A DNA stretch of 54,682 nucleotides. Origin: Candidatus Omnitrophota bacterium (GTDB lineage Bacteria > Omnitrophota > Omnitrophia > Omnitrophales > Aquincolibacteriaceae). Position numbers and translations under genes: made by a program. Numbering within the stretch: position 1 is the stretch's first letter; the number at the start of each line of letters is the position of its first letter. The notes below the pieces were generated by a model. The model saw only the letters and a program-made list of their open reading frames with translations, was not told where the DNA came from and did not search any database. Below, in pieces: positions 40,232 through 51,800 of this stretch. The DNA lies in NCBI GenBank assembly GCA_023247055.1, contig JAHFHF010000010.1, positions 1 through 54,682 of the forward strand, given 5' to 3'.

Positions 40232-41760
40232 TAGATTTTTCCATATTTTTCGCGCCCGTACTTTAGCCAGAGCATCAGACCCAAATTGGCCATCACCAAC
40301 AGCACCACGACCGGAAACATATACCCGCTGCGCATATAATGGGTCGGTCCGCGCTTCAACGTTATAAACCCTGTACCCTGTCCGGTCACGAAAAGATCCT
40401 CACTCTTTTGAGACCTGATTCGCTGGGTCACTCGGCCGCGGGCAGAGATCAGCGCCGAAACGCCGGTATTGGCTGTGCGCACGACCGGAACTCCGGTTTC
40501 AACGGCGCGGAAAATCGATGCCGCCAGATGCTGGTAAGGCGCGGCCGTGCGTCCAAACCACGAATCATTGGTGATGACCACCAAAAAGCGCGCCCCGCTT
40601 TCAACAAACCGCCGTGCAATATGCGGGAAAATGTCTTCAAAACAGATCATCACGCCAAAGGGCACATCATCATACAGCCGGAAAAGCTTGAAGGTTTGTC
40701 CCGCGCTGAAGTCCCCCACGCCAAAGGCATCCGCCAGCGGCATCAGCCAGCCCAGAGCAAATTTAAAAGGCACATATTCCCCAAACGGAACCAGCCGCAT
40801 TTTATCATAGCGCTCTTCCGCGGCTTCAGGGCCGCGCACGAGATAGGCGCTGTTGTAATAAACGCCGTCTTTTTCATAATGCGGACTGCCGATCAGGATA
40901 GGCGCGTGGATTTTTTGCGCTAACTCGCGCACCTGGGCGGCTTCGGCATCACGATTGAAATAGCCGGGAAAAGACGCCTCAGGCCAGACCACCAGATCCG
41001 GCGAATCAAACGACGCCAGCTGGGTCAGCTTCATTTGGACTTCGAGAATGCGGTCTTTGGCTTCCGGACGCCATTTAATGGCTTCGGGAATGTTGCTCTG
41101 CACCAGCGCCATGCGCAGCTGCTCACCGCCGTTTTCCGGACGGCTAAGCTGGTAGAAACCATGCGCCGCAATTAAGCCCACGATCAGAGGAACGCCTCCG
41201 GCGATGAAAAACAGGCGGATTTTCCCCTGGGGCTCCGCGGCCCGCACACGCATTTCCCAGGCATTGACCCCGCAGGCATTGACTGCCGCAATCGCAAAAC
41301 CCAGTCCGTAAACGCCGACGGTATTCGCGGATTGTAAGATGACCGGATAAAAACTCTGCGAATAAGCCAGCAGATGCCAGCCGAATCCCAGCACCGGAAT
41401 CTCCGTGCGCAGCCATTCCACAAGCGTCCAGCTGCCTGCCATCCAAATAATGCTATAGAGGCCGGGCGTAAAACGCCGTCCCCAGTAGATCAGGAGCGCA
41501 AAAAATCCAATAAACAAGGCTTCAAATAAAACGGCAAAAACGCAAGCGGGAAAAGCGACGTGGCGCAGCCAATATAAACCGGGTAAAAAAAAGACGAGGC
41601 CGCAGACATAGCCAAGGCGGAAAGCTTTTGCAGCATGCGGAGCCTGCCGGGCAGCCTGTAAAATAAAAAAAAGCGCTCCCCAAGCCAGAAATCCAAAACG
41701 GAAGTTAGGCTGACAAAAATAAAGCAAGAGACCGCTGGCTGCGGCCCACGCAAACGTCAC
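40231..41760 (-). CDS. lnt: Apolipoprotein N-acyltransferase
   Basis: A 509-residue inner-membrane enzyme adding the third acyl chain to lipoproteins. About six N-terminal helices (about 5-205) precede a nitrilase-fold domain with the triad Glu261 ([10 protein letters not shown]), Lys320 ([12 protein letters not shown]) and Cys373 ([11 protein letters not shown]); a final helix is near 480-500. Lnt implies a diderm cell with triacylated lipoproteins. The GTG at 41760 overlaps the secA TGA as GTGA, so the longer start inside secA is not needed. Its stop coincides with repeat array C. Confidence 0.95.
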   Translation of the reverse strand: MTFAWAAASGLLLYFCQPNFRFGFLAWGALFFILQAARQAPHAAKAFRLGYVCGLVFFLPGLYWLRHVAFPACVFAVLFEALFIGFFALLIYWGRRFTPGLYSIIWMAGSWTLVEWLRTEIPVLGFGWHLLAYSQSFYPVILQSANTVGVYGLGFAIAAVNACGVNAWEMRVRAAEPQGKIRLFFIAGGVPLIVGLIAAHGFYQLSRPENGGEQLRMALVQSNIPEAIKWRPEAKDRILEVQMKLTQLASFDSPDLVVWPEASFPGYFNRDAEAAQVRELAQKIHAPILIGSPHYEKDGVYYNSAYLVRGPEAAEERYDKMRLVPFGEYVPFKFALGWLMPLADAFGVGDFSAGQTFKLFRLYDDVPFGVMICFEDIFPHIARRFVESGARFLVVITNDSWFGRTAAPYQHLAASIFRAVETGVPVVRTANTGVSALISARGRVTQRIRSQKSEDLFVTGQGTGFITLKRGPTHYMRSGYMFPVVVLLVMANLGLMLWLKYGREKYGKI

Positions 41761-44414
41761 TGGCCGGTCCCGCAGCACTTTTTGTGTTTTTTGCCGCTGC
41801 CGCACGGGCAGGGATCATTGCGGCCGACTTTGGCATGCTCGCGTTTGATTGGCGCGGGCGCGCTTTCGTCAGTGCGCACGGACGGCTGTTCGTGGTGCGG
41901 CCCGGCCAAAGGATCGGGCGCCGGAAAACTGGCCAATCCGCCGGCGGCAGGATGATGAAACTCATGCGGCGTGGTTTCCATGACGCTTTTCATTTTTTCT
42001 TCCCGCACGACCTGCACGGCAAAAATTAATTCCACAACTTCTTCCTTGACGCTGGCGACCATGGCTTCAAAAAGCATAAAAGCCTCCCGCTTATATTCTA
42101 CCAGCGGGTCTTTTTGCGCATAGGCGCGCAGTCCGATGCCTTCCTTCAGGTTGTCGAGCGCGTAAAGATGGTCTTTCCATTTTCCGTCAATGACCTGCAG
42201 CAAAATATAACTGCACAGGTAAGTCATCCGGGCCTGCGTAAATTCGTTCTCTTTACGCTCATAAGTCGCTTTGAGTTTGCCCAGAATGGCATCGCGCAGC
42301 GGTTCGACAAAATCGGTGTTCTCTTTGACCTCCACGTTAAAATCCAAACCAAACTTGGCGCTCAGGGCCCGCGCCAAACCGTCGGGATTTTTGCGGTCTT
42401 CGTCAAAATCCGGATGCATATACACGGAAAGAAGCTCCTCAACCACATCTTCCGTCATTTCCCAGACATGTTCGCGGATACTCTCGCCTTTTAAGACGCG
42501 GTCGCGCTCGGCATAAATCAATTCGCGCTGACGGTTCATCACGTCGTCATATTCCAGCAGGTGTTTGCGGATTTCGAAGTTGCGGCTTTCCACGCGTTTT
42601 TGTGCGGTTTCAATGGCCTTGGTCACGAATGGATGCTGGATCTCTTCGCCGTCTTCCATGCCCAGTTTCTGCATGACGCCCGAGATGCGGTCAGAACCAA
42701 AAATACGCATCAGATCGTCTTCTAGCGAAAGAAAAAATTTGGATTGGCCCGGATCGCCCTGACGGCCGCAGCGGCCGCGCAGCTGGTTATCAATGCGCCG
42801 CGATTCGTGACGCTCGGTGCCGACCACATACAAGCCGCCTTTTTGTGCCACGTTTTCGCCCAGCAAAATATCGGTTCCGCGGCCGGCCATATTGGTCGCA
42901 ATCGTAATCGCCGTGTCTTGACCGGCGCGCGCAATAATCTCAGCTTCCTGTTCATGGTACTTGGCATTCAAAACCGCATGCGGCAAATTTTTAGTCCGCA
43001 GCATTTTGCTCAAGCGCTCTGACTTTTCAATCGAGATCGTACCGACCAACACGGGACGCCCGGTTTGATGTTCCTGGATGATTTCTTTGACCACGGCTTC
43101 GAATTTTTCACGTTCCGTGCGGAAGACACCGTCGGCCAGGTCTTTGCGCACACAAGGGCGATTGGGCGGGATAATCACCACATCAAGTTTATAAATTTTA
43201 TGGAATTCAAGGGCCTCCGTGGCCGCGGTGCCGGTCATGCCCGCCAGCTTTTTGTACATGCGGAAATAATTCTGGAAGGTAATCGTCGCCAGCGTTTGGT
43301 TCTCACGGCGAATTTCAACTTTCTCCTTGGCTTCAAGAGCCTGGTGCAGGCCGTCGGAAAAACGCCGGCCCGGCATCAGACGGCCGGTAAATTCATCCAC
43401 AATAATAATCTCGCCGTCTTTGATGACATAATCCACGTCGAGCTGAAAAAACTCCTTGGCGCGCAGGGCCGTCGTCAGCTGATGCCGCTCATCGATCGTG
43501 CCGGCCTCGTGCAGATTCTCGACCCCCATCAACTTGGCGCCGCCCGCTTCGCCGCGTTCCGTCAGGGAAATGGTCTTGGATTTTTCATCTACGAGGTAGT
43601 CAAACTCCAGCTTCTTCTTTTCGATTTCATTTTTCCAGGTCACATTGGTCTTGTCTTCGATCATGCGGTAGCCTTCCAAACGCACTGCGGCTTTGCGTGC
43701 ACGGAAGTATTTCTCGGTTGAATCTTCCGCGGGGCCGGAAATAATGAGCGGCGTACGGGCTTCGTCGACTAAGATCGAGTCAACTTCGTCAACAATCGCG
43801 TAGTTGAGGGGCCGCTGCACGCGCTGCTCCAGACTGGAAACCATGTTGTCGCGCAAGTAATCAAAACCGAATTCGTTGTTCGTTCCGAACGTAATGTCGC
43901 AGCGGTAGGCCGCATTGCGCGCCTCATGCTCCATATCATGCTGAATCACGCCTACGGTCAGACCCAGCTTTTCATAGATCGGACCCATCCACTCCCGGTC
44001 GCGGCGGGCCAGATAGTCGTTGACGGTCACCACATGGACGCCCTTGCCTTCCAGGGCATTGAGATAAACCGGCAGGGTTCCGACCAGGGTTTTTCCTTCT
44101 CCCGTAGACATTTCGGAAATTTTCCCCTGATGCAGCACCATGCCGCCCAAAAGCTGGACGTCAAAATGCCGCATGCCCGTCGTGCGCCGTGACGTTTCGC
44201 GAACCACGGCGAAAGCTTCGGGCAAAATACGGTCCAGAGTTTCTCCGCCCGCAAGACGGCGGCGGAATTCCGGCGTTTTTTGGCTGAGTTCGTCATCTGT
44301 CAGTTTTTGCAGGGCCGGCTCCATGGCGTTGATCGACTGGACCACCGGCCAAAGTTTTTTGAGTGTGCGGGAGTTCTGGCTTCCAAAAATTTTCTTAAGC
44401 ATCAGCTGAATCAT
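41757..44414 (-). CDS. secA: Preprotein translocase ATPase SecA
   Basis: An 885-residue motor of the Sec system. Walker A STGEGKTL (GEGKT at 105-109), DEAD-like [15 protein letters not shown], the preprotein cross-linking region, [12 protein letters not shown] and the helical scaffold are all present. The C-terminus carries the SEC-C zinc motif [14 protein letters not shown], used in SecB or ribosome contact. The ATG at 44414 follows the prfB stop by 3 nt, with AGGAAG overlapping prfB. It is coupled to lnt by GTGA. Confidence 0.98.
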   Translation of the reverse strand: MIQLMLKKIFGSQNSRTLKKLWPVVQSINAMEPALQKLTDDELSQKTPEFRRRLAGGETLDRILPEAFAVVRETSRRTTGMRHFDVQLLGGMVLHQGKISEMSTGEGKTLVGTLPVYLNALEGKGVHVVTVNDYLARRDREWMGPIYEKLGLTVGVIQHDMEHEARNAAYRCDITFGTNNEFGFDYLRDNMVSSLEQRVQRPLNYAIVDEVDSILVDEARTPLIISGPAEDSTEKYFRARKAAVRLEGYRMIEDKTNVTWKNEIEKKKLEFDYLVDEKSKTISLTERGEAGGAKLMGVENLHEAGTIDERHQLTTALRAKEFFQLDVDYVIKDGEIIIVDEFTGRLMPGRRFSDGLHQALEAKEKVEIRRENQTLATITFQNYFRMYKKLAGMTGTAATEALEFHKIYKLDVVIIPPNRPCVRKDLADGVFRTEREKFEAVVKEIIQEHQTGRPVLVGTISIEKSERLSKMLRTKNLPHAVLNAKYHEQEAEIIARAGQDTAITIATNMAGRGTDILLGENVAQKGGLYVVGTERHESRRIDNQLRGRCGRQGDPGQSKFFLSLEDDLMRIFGSDRISGVMQKLGMEDGEEIQHPFVTKAIETAQKRVESRNFEIRKHLLEYDDVMNRQRELIYAERDRVLKGESIREHVWEMTEDVVEELLSVYMHPDFDEDRKNPDGLARALSAKFGLDFNVEVKENTDFVEPLRDAILGKLKATYERKENEFTQARMTYLCSYILLQVIDGKWKDHLYALDNLKEGIGLRAYAQKDPLVEYKREAFMLFEAMVASVKEEVVELIFAVQVVREEKMKSVMETTPHEFHHPAAGGLASFPAPDPLAGPHHEQPSVRTDESAPAPIKREHAKVGRNDPCPCGSGKKHKKCCGTGQ

Positions 44415-44417
44415 GGG

Positions 44418-45531
44418 TTATTTCTTCCTGGCAGCGGCCATTTTTAAATAAGCTTTCATAAAATCATCCAGTTCGCCGTCCATGACGGCCTGAACATTCG
44501 AAGTCTCGACGTCGGTGCGCAGGTCCTTGACCATCGAATAGGGATGAAAAACGTAAGAACGGATCTGCGAACCCCACGAAATCTCTTTCTTCTCGCCGTA
44601 ACGTGCAAGGTTTTCCATTTCCTGCTCACGCCGAATTTTCTCATAAATACGGGCCTTCAGAATTTTCATGGCCACCTGCCGGTTCTGAAACTGCGAGCGT
44701 TCATTCTGGCATTGGGCGATCACGCCGGTGGGGATATGCAAAATACGCACCGCGCTTTCGGTTTTATTGACATGCTGCCCGCCCGCCCCCCCGGCCCGGT
44801 AGGTATCAATCTTAAGGTCTGTTTCCTTGATTTCAATGTCGGGAATGTCCTCGACTTCAGGAATGACGTCGACCGAAGCAAACGACGTGTGCCGCCGTTT
44901 ATTGGAATCAAAAGGCGAAATGCGCACCAGACGGTGTACCCCGCATTCGGTCTTCAGGTACCCGAAAGCATAAGGCCCTTTGACCATCATCATCATATTC
45001 TTGACCCCGGCCTCTTCGCCGGAAAGCCAATCGACCAGTTCGACCGTATAACCGTTTTGTTCCGCCCAGCGCACGTACATGCGGTAGAGCATGGACGCCC
45101 AATCACAGGACTCCGTGCCGCCCGCTCCGGCATTAATACTTAAAATCGCGTTCTTGGCATCCAATGGATCGGAGAGCAGGCGCTGAAACTCCAGCGTTTC
45201 GACTTCGCGCCCCAACTTGGCCGTCTCAGTTTCTAATTCACGAAAAGACTCCTGTTGGTTTTCATCCACCATTCCCAGAAGTTCTTCCAAGTCTTGTACC
45301 GATTGATAACTGCGAAACCAGGGCTCAATCATTTTTTTCAGGAGTTTGAGGCGGTCGACCGTTTCCTGGGCTTCCTGCGGCCGGTCCCAAAAACCCGGCT
45401 GGGCCATTTTCGCGTTCAGCGCCTCGATTTCTTTTTGGCGGGTATCAACGTCAAAGATACCCCCGTATCTCGAGCAGCTTGTCCTTGAGTTCGCCCAGAC
45501 GGCGCTTGAGGTTCTCGATCTCCGATTTCAT
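44418..45531 (-). CDS. prfB: Peptide chain release factor 2, with programmed +1 frameshift
   Basis: RF2 of 370 residues is encoded in two frames. The ATG at 45531 (AAAGG 5 nt upstream) opens 26 codons ending CTT, followed by an in-frame TGA (45453-45451). A +1 shift continues as GAC through to the stop at 44418. The site CGGGGGTATCTTTGAC has the same layout as E. coli prfB, with an internal Shine-Dalgarno-like G run 3 nt before the slippery CTT. In the joined protein SPF is at 205-207 and GGQ at 250-252, the E. coli RF2 positions. RF2 reads UGA and UAA, so the shift is autoregulatory. A weak promoter is at 45542-45571. Confidence 0.95.
45439..45462 (-). other. prfB: prfB +1 programmed frameshift site
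   Basis: The minus strand reads CGG GGG TAT CTT TGA C: a G-rich ribosome-pausing sequence, the slippery CTT codon and a poorly terminated TGA-C. When RF2 is scarce the ribosome slips onto the next frame. Confidence 0.95.
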
Positions 45532-45541
45532 GAATGCCTTT

Positions 45542-45571
45542 ATTGTGTACCGTCACAGGGAATAGTTTCAA
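45542..45571 (-). promoter_or_regulatory. Possible prfB promoter
   Basis: On the minus strand TTGAAA (45566-45571) and CACAAT (45542-45547) are 18 bp apart, ending 11 nt before the ATG at 45531. Both hexamers match the sigma-70 consensus at four or more positions. Confidence 0.35.
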
Positions 45572-45650
45572 ACCTTTTCCTGCAACTGCGTAGCGAAAGC
45601 GAGTAGTGTATCAAAAATAACCGTTCATGAGAAGAATCGCTGGAGAATAC

Positions 45651-45805
45651 TCCCCCCTCTTAATCTCCCCCCGGAAAGCACAGGGGGAGAGACAAAAGGT
45701 GAAGGCTATTTATTTTCATCCCCCGTGCTTTCCGGGGAGAGCTTAAGGGAATATCCTTTTTGTCTCCTCCCCCGTGCTTTCCGGGGGAGGATTAAGGTGG
45801 GGGAA
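45651..45805. repeat. Dispersed inverted-repeat element E, copy 4 (compound)
   Basis: About 155 bp. It has the usual left arm and then two right-arm-like segments (45719-45748 and 45773-45805), so it looks like one element with a duplicated or inserted half. Core palindromes GGAAAGCAC / GTGCTTTCC are well kept. Confidence 0.85.
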
Positions 45806-45868
45806 AAATCGCTTAGGGAGGAGAATCACATGCAAATCCAGAACGCCGTGATAACACCGCAAATTTTT

Positions 45869-48800
45869 TTAGGCGGCGGCTTGAACGCGGGCTTGTTTTG
45901 CGGCTTCTTGCGCAAGCAGATGTGTGAGCATTTCGAAGTCTCGCAGGGTTTGTTCATCGGCAATCTGGATCATGTAATCGCTGTTTTTAATCAGGCCGCG
46001 AACTGTTTTTTCAGACAAAGCCGCTAGGCCGGCAAGCAAAAGCTGGGCTGGCGAAGCCTCCGGCGATGCCGTGATTTTTTGCCGGTTGGCGTATTCCGCG
46101 CCATCCAGCGACACACGGGTCTTTCGCAGACGAAGAGATTCGGCTGGGCGCGAACTAATCGCTAAATCGGCCGGACCTTGGAGATTTAAATCGGCCGCCA
46201 TTTCTCTAGCATCCATAATCCGGATGCGCCCCTGGGATCTCAGCATACGCACCTTTGTTGGATCACCGCGGCTTAAAAGTTTCATCATTTCTCCTTTGAC
46301 ACTACGATCGGGCGCAGCAATCCGGATGCTAAGATTTGGATTCAGCAGCGCGGCATTCATGGCAGCATCCACTAACCCCTGGTACAGCGCTTGACGGTCT
46401 TCGCGGCTGTTCCATTCGGCAGTCAACTCATAATCCATCATCACTTTTTCCTTCATGGATAAGATCACCGCAAGCAGGTCTTGAGCATGCGAGAAATCTG
46501 CCTTCGCATCGCCTACGGCTTGACCAGGGAGCCCGATTCCCTCTTTCGTGGGAATATCCGCCGCATTTAAAATTTGTGCCAAACGATCCCCAAAATGGTT
46601 CAAGGCTCGTTCTGATTCCGCGCTGCGAAGCACGCCATACGCTGAGAATGTGTCTCCAAAGACGGCCAGCGGTTTAGACTGATTTTCCTTTGGCAGCGCC
46701 AGCATCGCTTCCACCCATGCATCCGTCCGGCTTAAAGCTTGCGCACGCCGCGCATCGATATTTTCAAATACCTGGGCTGCAATCGCATGGCTAATCTCCT
46801 GCACGGCAGTTCGGGCCTGCCGAATCACTGTCAGGTTATGCGCAATCATTTGAGCCTGCGGCTCCTGTTGCTCCAATTGATCCGCAATCAAGCGCACTTC
46901 CGACCGCATGCTTGCCAAAGTTGCGGTCCAAATGTTTCCGGCATCAGTCCCTGAAGTCATCCGCCGATCCCCTTCGCTAGCCTCACTGCGCTGCGCGTCC
47001 AATTGCTCACTCTGACTTAAGGCTTCCATTTGCTCGCCATAGCGGCCCAGACGATCCAATAATTGCTCGGTGGAATTGGCGGCCATGAAGATATCCGCTA
47101 ACGCTTCGGATTTTCCACGGTTTAAATCCAAAAGTTTTTTAATGACCGCTTCCGAGCCCCATTCGCGCGTTTTCTCCGGCCCAACACCGGCATTGAATGC
47201 AAACATCCGCACCAGCCGCTTTGCTATTTTTTCGCGGGTAGTCGCCGCTTGAAGTAAGGAACTTCCCGACCCATCTTTTATTTTAAAAAAAACATCGCAC
47301 AACCCATTCTGAAGCAGCCCTCTTCTTGCAGCCTGTTCAGAAACATCCAACTCCGTTTCGAAAAGATCCGCCAGCATTTTTACCAGCGCCCGAATTTCAA
47401 AGTTAGAAACCTGTTGTTGGGTTATCGGTTCCGTCTGGAGTTTCCCCAATAATTCATCCATGATCTGAACCGACCACGCGTGATAATAGCGTTTTAAATC
47501 GGCCTCGACCTCCGTAACATTCCGGGTCTTGCCCACGACAAGAATCTGCTTAATCGCATCAAACCTGGCCCGGTCAAGCCGGCTTTTCTTATGGTCGCGC
47601 ATACCGTAAAGCCGGCTCAACGTCGCTTCAAGACTTGATTGATTTCCATACCCTTCATATCGCAAAACCTCGACGGCCAAAGCAGAACCAAAAGATTGGA
47701 TGGCTAACCGGCCGGCCCCCGCCGCTTCATCGACCGCGTCCGGAATAGGAAGTAAGGCCAAGACCTGAGTCAGGGCCCGTTCGCGGGAATTACTCGTATC
47801 CATATGCCGGAACAATTCACGCACGACATAACCCAACTCCTGCATGGCCCAGCTGGCATGCACGTCATCGCCTTGAATTTTCGAAAGCTCCGCCAAAACG
47901 GCATTGAGTAATTGCTTCTGCATCTCAACATCCTTAAGAAATTGCACGATCAAAAACAGGCTGGCTCCCAACGACCTTCTTAACCCATTGATCTCGTGAG
48001 AACTGCCCTCCGTCACTGAAAAAACAGCCGTAAAAAGTTTTGCCACCTTAGCCGTGCGCTCAGGATCTTTCAAGGCATAAAGGACATTTCGCAATTCAAG
48101 ACTCAACATTTCTAAAGCGTGTTTTGCTTCGGAGAGAGGCTCTTGAATTTCGCCAAACTCGTCCATAAAAAAATCTGCAACCAGCCTCTGCATGTCTCGG
48201 TCACGAATTTCTTCAACCTGTTTGGATATTTTATTCCTGAAATCAATCCGTTCTGAATTTATACCGCTAAACTCTTTTTGCATTTCACGGCCTCGCTCAA
48301 CCATGGCACGAATTCTTGTTTTTAACTCCGTCAGTTTTGCGGGATGACGCCGGTAGTCCAATTGCCTAAGGCCATACTCCACGATCTGGGTAATTCTTTC
48401 ACTGTGCTGCCACCGGCCTAAAACAGCGTTCATCCAGGCTTCTACCGCATTAAGCTGAGATAATGGGACACTCCAAATGATTTCCGCTAAAGCTTCCTCC
48501 GTCTTCCAATAGGGCTCTAATCCCTGATAAATGTCATTTTGATTAATCTTTTTTGCAGATTCCAAAACCCGATCTAACTGTGCTCGCAACGAACTCCGAA
48601 CCTCGGAACGTACGCTTGCCGAAGTCGCGGTCCAAATGTTTCCGGCATCAGTTCCTGGAGCCAGCCGCCGATCCCCTTCGCTCGCCTTACTGCGCTCCGC
48701 GTCCAATTGAGCACTCTGACTTAAGGCTTCCATTTGCTCGCCATAGCGGTCCAAGCGATCCAGCAACTCGGGCTCGGAACGGGAAGCCATAAAAATGTCC

Positions 48801-51800
48801 GCCAACACACCTGCTTCCCCAGTTTTTAAAGCCAAAAGTTTTTTGACAACAGCCGATTTTTCTTGATGCAGATTCATATCCGAAAGTTCCAAGTTTGCTT
48901 GGAGCGCAAAAATTTTGGCCAAATGCATCATGATTTTTCCGCGGAAATCGCTTAAGGCTTGATCTTGCCATAGAATTTCGCACAGAACGCGCTGAAATAA
49001 ATCGGCTCTTGGTTTCCGCTCCGAATCCCTCAACTCGTTTAAAAGACCAACAAGCCTTGAAGTCAGCAGAGAAATCTCATAAGCTAACTCTGCACCTTTT
49101 TTCACTTCATCGTTTTGCAGTTTTAGCAGCAATTCATCCACAATTTGAACCGCCCAATCGTGGTAATAATTCCTTAACTTCAAGTCGGTTTCCGTAAATG
49201 CCTGTCCTTTGCCGGGGATTAAAATCATTCGCCGGATCTCATTGAATCTTGCCTGATCCAGCCGGCTTTTCTTTTGATCATGCATGCGGAACAGCCGAAC
49301 CAAAGTTCCTTCAAGGGGCGATTGCGTTCCATACCCTTCGATTTTTAATAATCCGAAGGCTAAAGCCTGGCTCATGGACTGAATGGCCGGCCAACCGGCT
49401 CCGGAGGCGAGGCCTTTAGCATTGGGAAGGGAAAGCGCTGTCAGGAGCGTCGCTAGCGCCGGCTCGATCGCAATGCTAGAGTCCATAACGCGGAACAAAT
49501 TGAGCAAAACAAAACCCAACTCCTGCATGGCCCAACTGTCTTCCATTGTCGCCATTGTCGCGCCCTGAATTTTTGAAAGTTCCGTCCAAGTACCCTCAAG
49601 CACTTGTTTTTGCACCTCCCCATCCTTGAGAAGGAGCACCATCCCTTTCAAACTGTTCGCTAATGATCGCCGGAGGTTGTTCATTTCTCTCGAAGGACCG
49701 GAGGTTTTTTCAAAAATACGCATAAAAATTCTCGCAGCCTGAGCGCTGCGTTCCGGGTCTTTTAAAACCACAAGCAGGTCGCGCAAGGCAAACCCAAACA
49801 TCACTTGAACGTGCTGTGTTTCAGGCGATGGCTGTAAAATCTTGTCAAATTCAGAAATCAAAGTATCCGCGGTGAGTTTTAGCAGTTCAGAATCGCCGCT
49901 TTGCCGAGCCAAGTCGGATGCTTTATCGCTTAGTTGCGCACGTCTTTGATTAATGCTTTCCGAGTCACCCTCTAATTGACGTAATTCAGCGAGTGTTTCC
50001 TGTAGTTCTAGCGGAACCCGCACTTCGGAACGCGCCGCGGCATTTTGACCAACCGCCCAAATGTCGCTGCGATCCGTGTCTGCTGGGGATTTTTTAGGCG
50101 CCGCAGGCTCCGAAGCTCTGCGGGCGTCCGCCTCCGCTTGTTGAATGGCGGCAAGCTTTGCCAACTCCAAACTTTCGATTTTGGCGAGCATCCAATTCTC
50201 ACCGTGCTCTTTTCCGGCCCGCAAGACATCATTCTGAATGATCACGATATCTTCGGCGGTTATTAAACTCCGCCCATCATACATGGCAAGAAAGTCGGAC
50301 AAAGCCTGTTTCACTTGGGTTTTTAGGGTATAGCCTTCCGTGTACAACAAAATCAGAGCTAAATAAGAAGCGATCACCGCTGTTAAATGGGAAGCCATGA
50401 TACCGCCCTCGACTCGCTGCAAAATCTGAACAAAATCCGGAATCAAGGCGGAGAGCGTTCGCGGTCCCACCCTCGTTATAGTTTCGCCCAGCGAATCGGC
50501 AATAATCCATTTTTTATAATTTGTACTATCATCCGCACCATTCATTTCGGCTAATACCCCTACAAGACGGTGGACGATTTTAGGAAGCGCCGCGCGATCA
50601 AATCTTTTTAATGTCTTCGCAAGCTTAATATTTATTCCGATTGAACCCTGGTGGCTGGCTTGCTGCAAATGGACGAGCAGCTTTTCAATGAGTCTTGTCA
50701 AAAAAGCCGGATGACGGCTTAAATTTGAAAAAATGCCCACAACACCACAGAGCACGAACATGATTCCGGGGTAAGGAGACGTCAAAAATAAATGGAACAC
50801 CCCCAAGATTGCAACGCCGCCAGACAAAGCTGTTAAAATCGTACGTTGCCTCTCAGAAATAACGGCTAAAGTTTTCAACATAGTTTTTCGGATTTCGGAG
50901 CGTGACGCAGCATTAGCCTGCGGAAATGACGGGTTATATGTTTGTGGAAGTAATGCGGCGGACGTCACGGTCCAAATATCCGTAGCCTCGGCCTCCCGCA
51001 AAACTGATTTTTTGCCGTCGGAAACCTGACTCGCCAGGTTTTCCGCCTGTTCAGCCGCAGCAATTTTATTACGCTCAAAATTTTCGATTTTTGCGAGAGT
51101 CCATTCTTCATTCTCTTTTTTACCGGGCTGCAGGATCTCATTGCGAATCAATTCAATGTCCGCCGTTGTGATTAATTGATGTCCTTTGAAGTGTATCGAC
51201 AACGCAACATCGAGACTTCGATGGATGCGAGATTTTTTTAGCGCGTAGCCTTCCAAGCGTAACAATGTATTGGCCAGGGCTGATGACGTTGCAAAGAAAG
51301 CTTCGTCGGACTCAGACTCGTTGTCCGGAATCAGGCCCCAGCTTTTGATTAAAACTTGCAATAGTTGCGGCAGATAACTCACAGTGATTTCCCTGGCGAT
51401 TCTTTCCAATGCAAGCGCAATGCGCGTCCGCTCGCGCAATACGAGGACGTCCGAAGATTCCTTCACTTTGTCCAGCCAAGCCATCAATACCACGGCTAAT
51501 GGCGGTAAATTTTTATACCCTTTACCGACTGCGATATTAAACAGCCGGGCGGTGTCGATCCTGCAAAGATCGTCCGGATTCGGGCTAAGGAGCTCATTCC
51601 AGCGTTGAAGGATTCCCGTCACGTCCGTGAGCGAGCCTCTCGACGCCATGTCAATCAACACCTTCCGAATTGCAATTTGGGCGCTGCGTGCAAAAGCCGT
51701 ATCTCTTTGGTTTACTTCAGCCAGGGCGCTGAATAAGAGATCGAGCAGTCTTTGGTAGGATTCGGTATTGATGGTATTCCGATGGGGCGTATCTTTGAGC

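Larger units (their letters stand above)
45532..45868. other. Gene-free region between giant-protein stop and prfB
   Basis: 337 bp. 45541-45571 holds a weak prfB promoter. 45572-45650 shows nothing recognisable. Element E copy 4 fills 45651-45805, and 45806-45868 holds only a plus-strand AGGGAGGAG followed by ATG that opens a short antisense frame, which I do not accept as a gene. No intrinsic terminator with a T run follows the giant gene. Confidence 0.6.

Noticed and set aside
40098-40244. N-terminal extension of the small lipoprotein through repeat array C
   Set aside because: It would translate two copies of the palindromic repeat and overlap lnt; a lipoprotein signal must be at the N-terminus, which fits the ATG at 40097.
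45830-46027. Short plus-strand frame with a strong AGGGAGGAG ahead of ATG
   Set aside because: About 65 codons, nearly all antisense to the 3' end of the giant gene, no recognisable features; the purine-rich stretch follows element E and may be chance.
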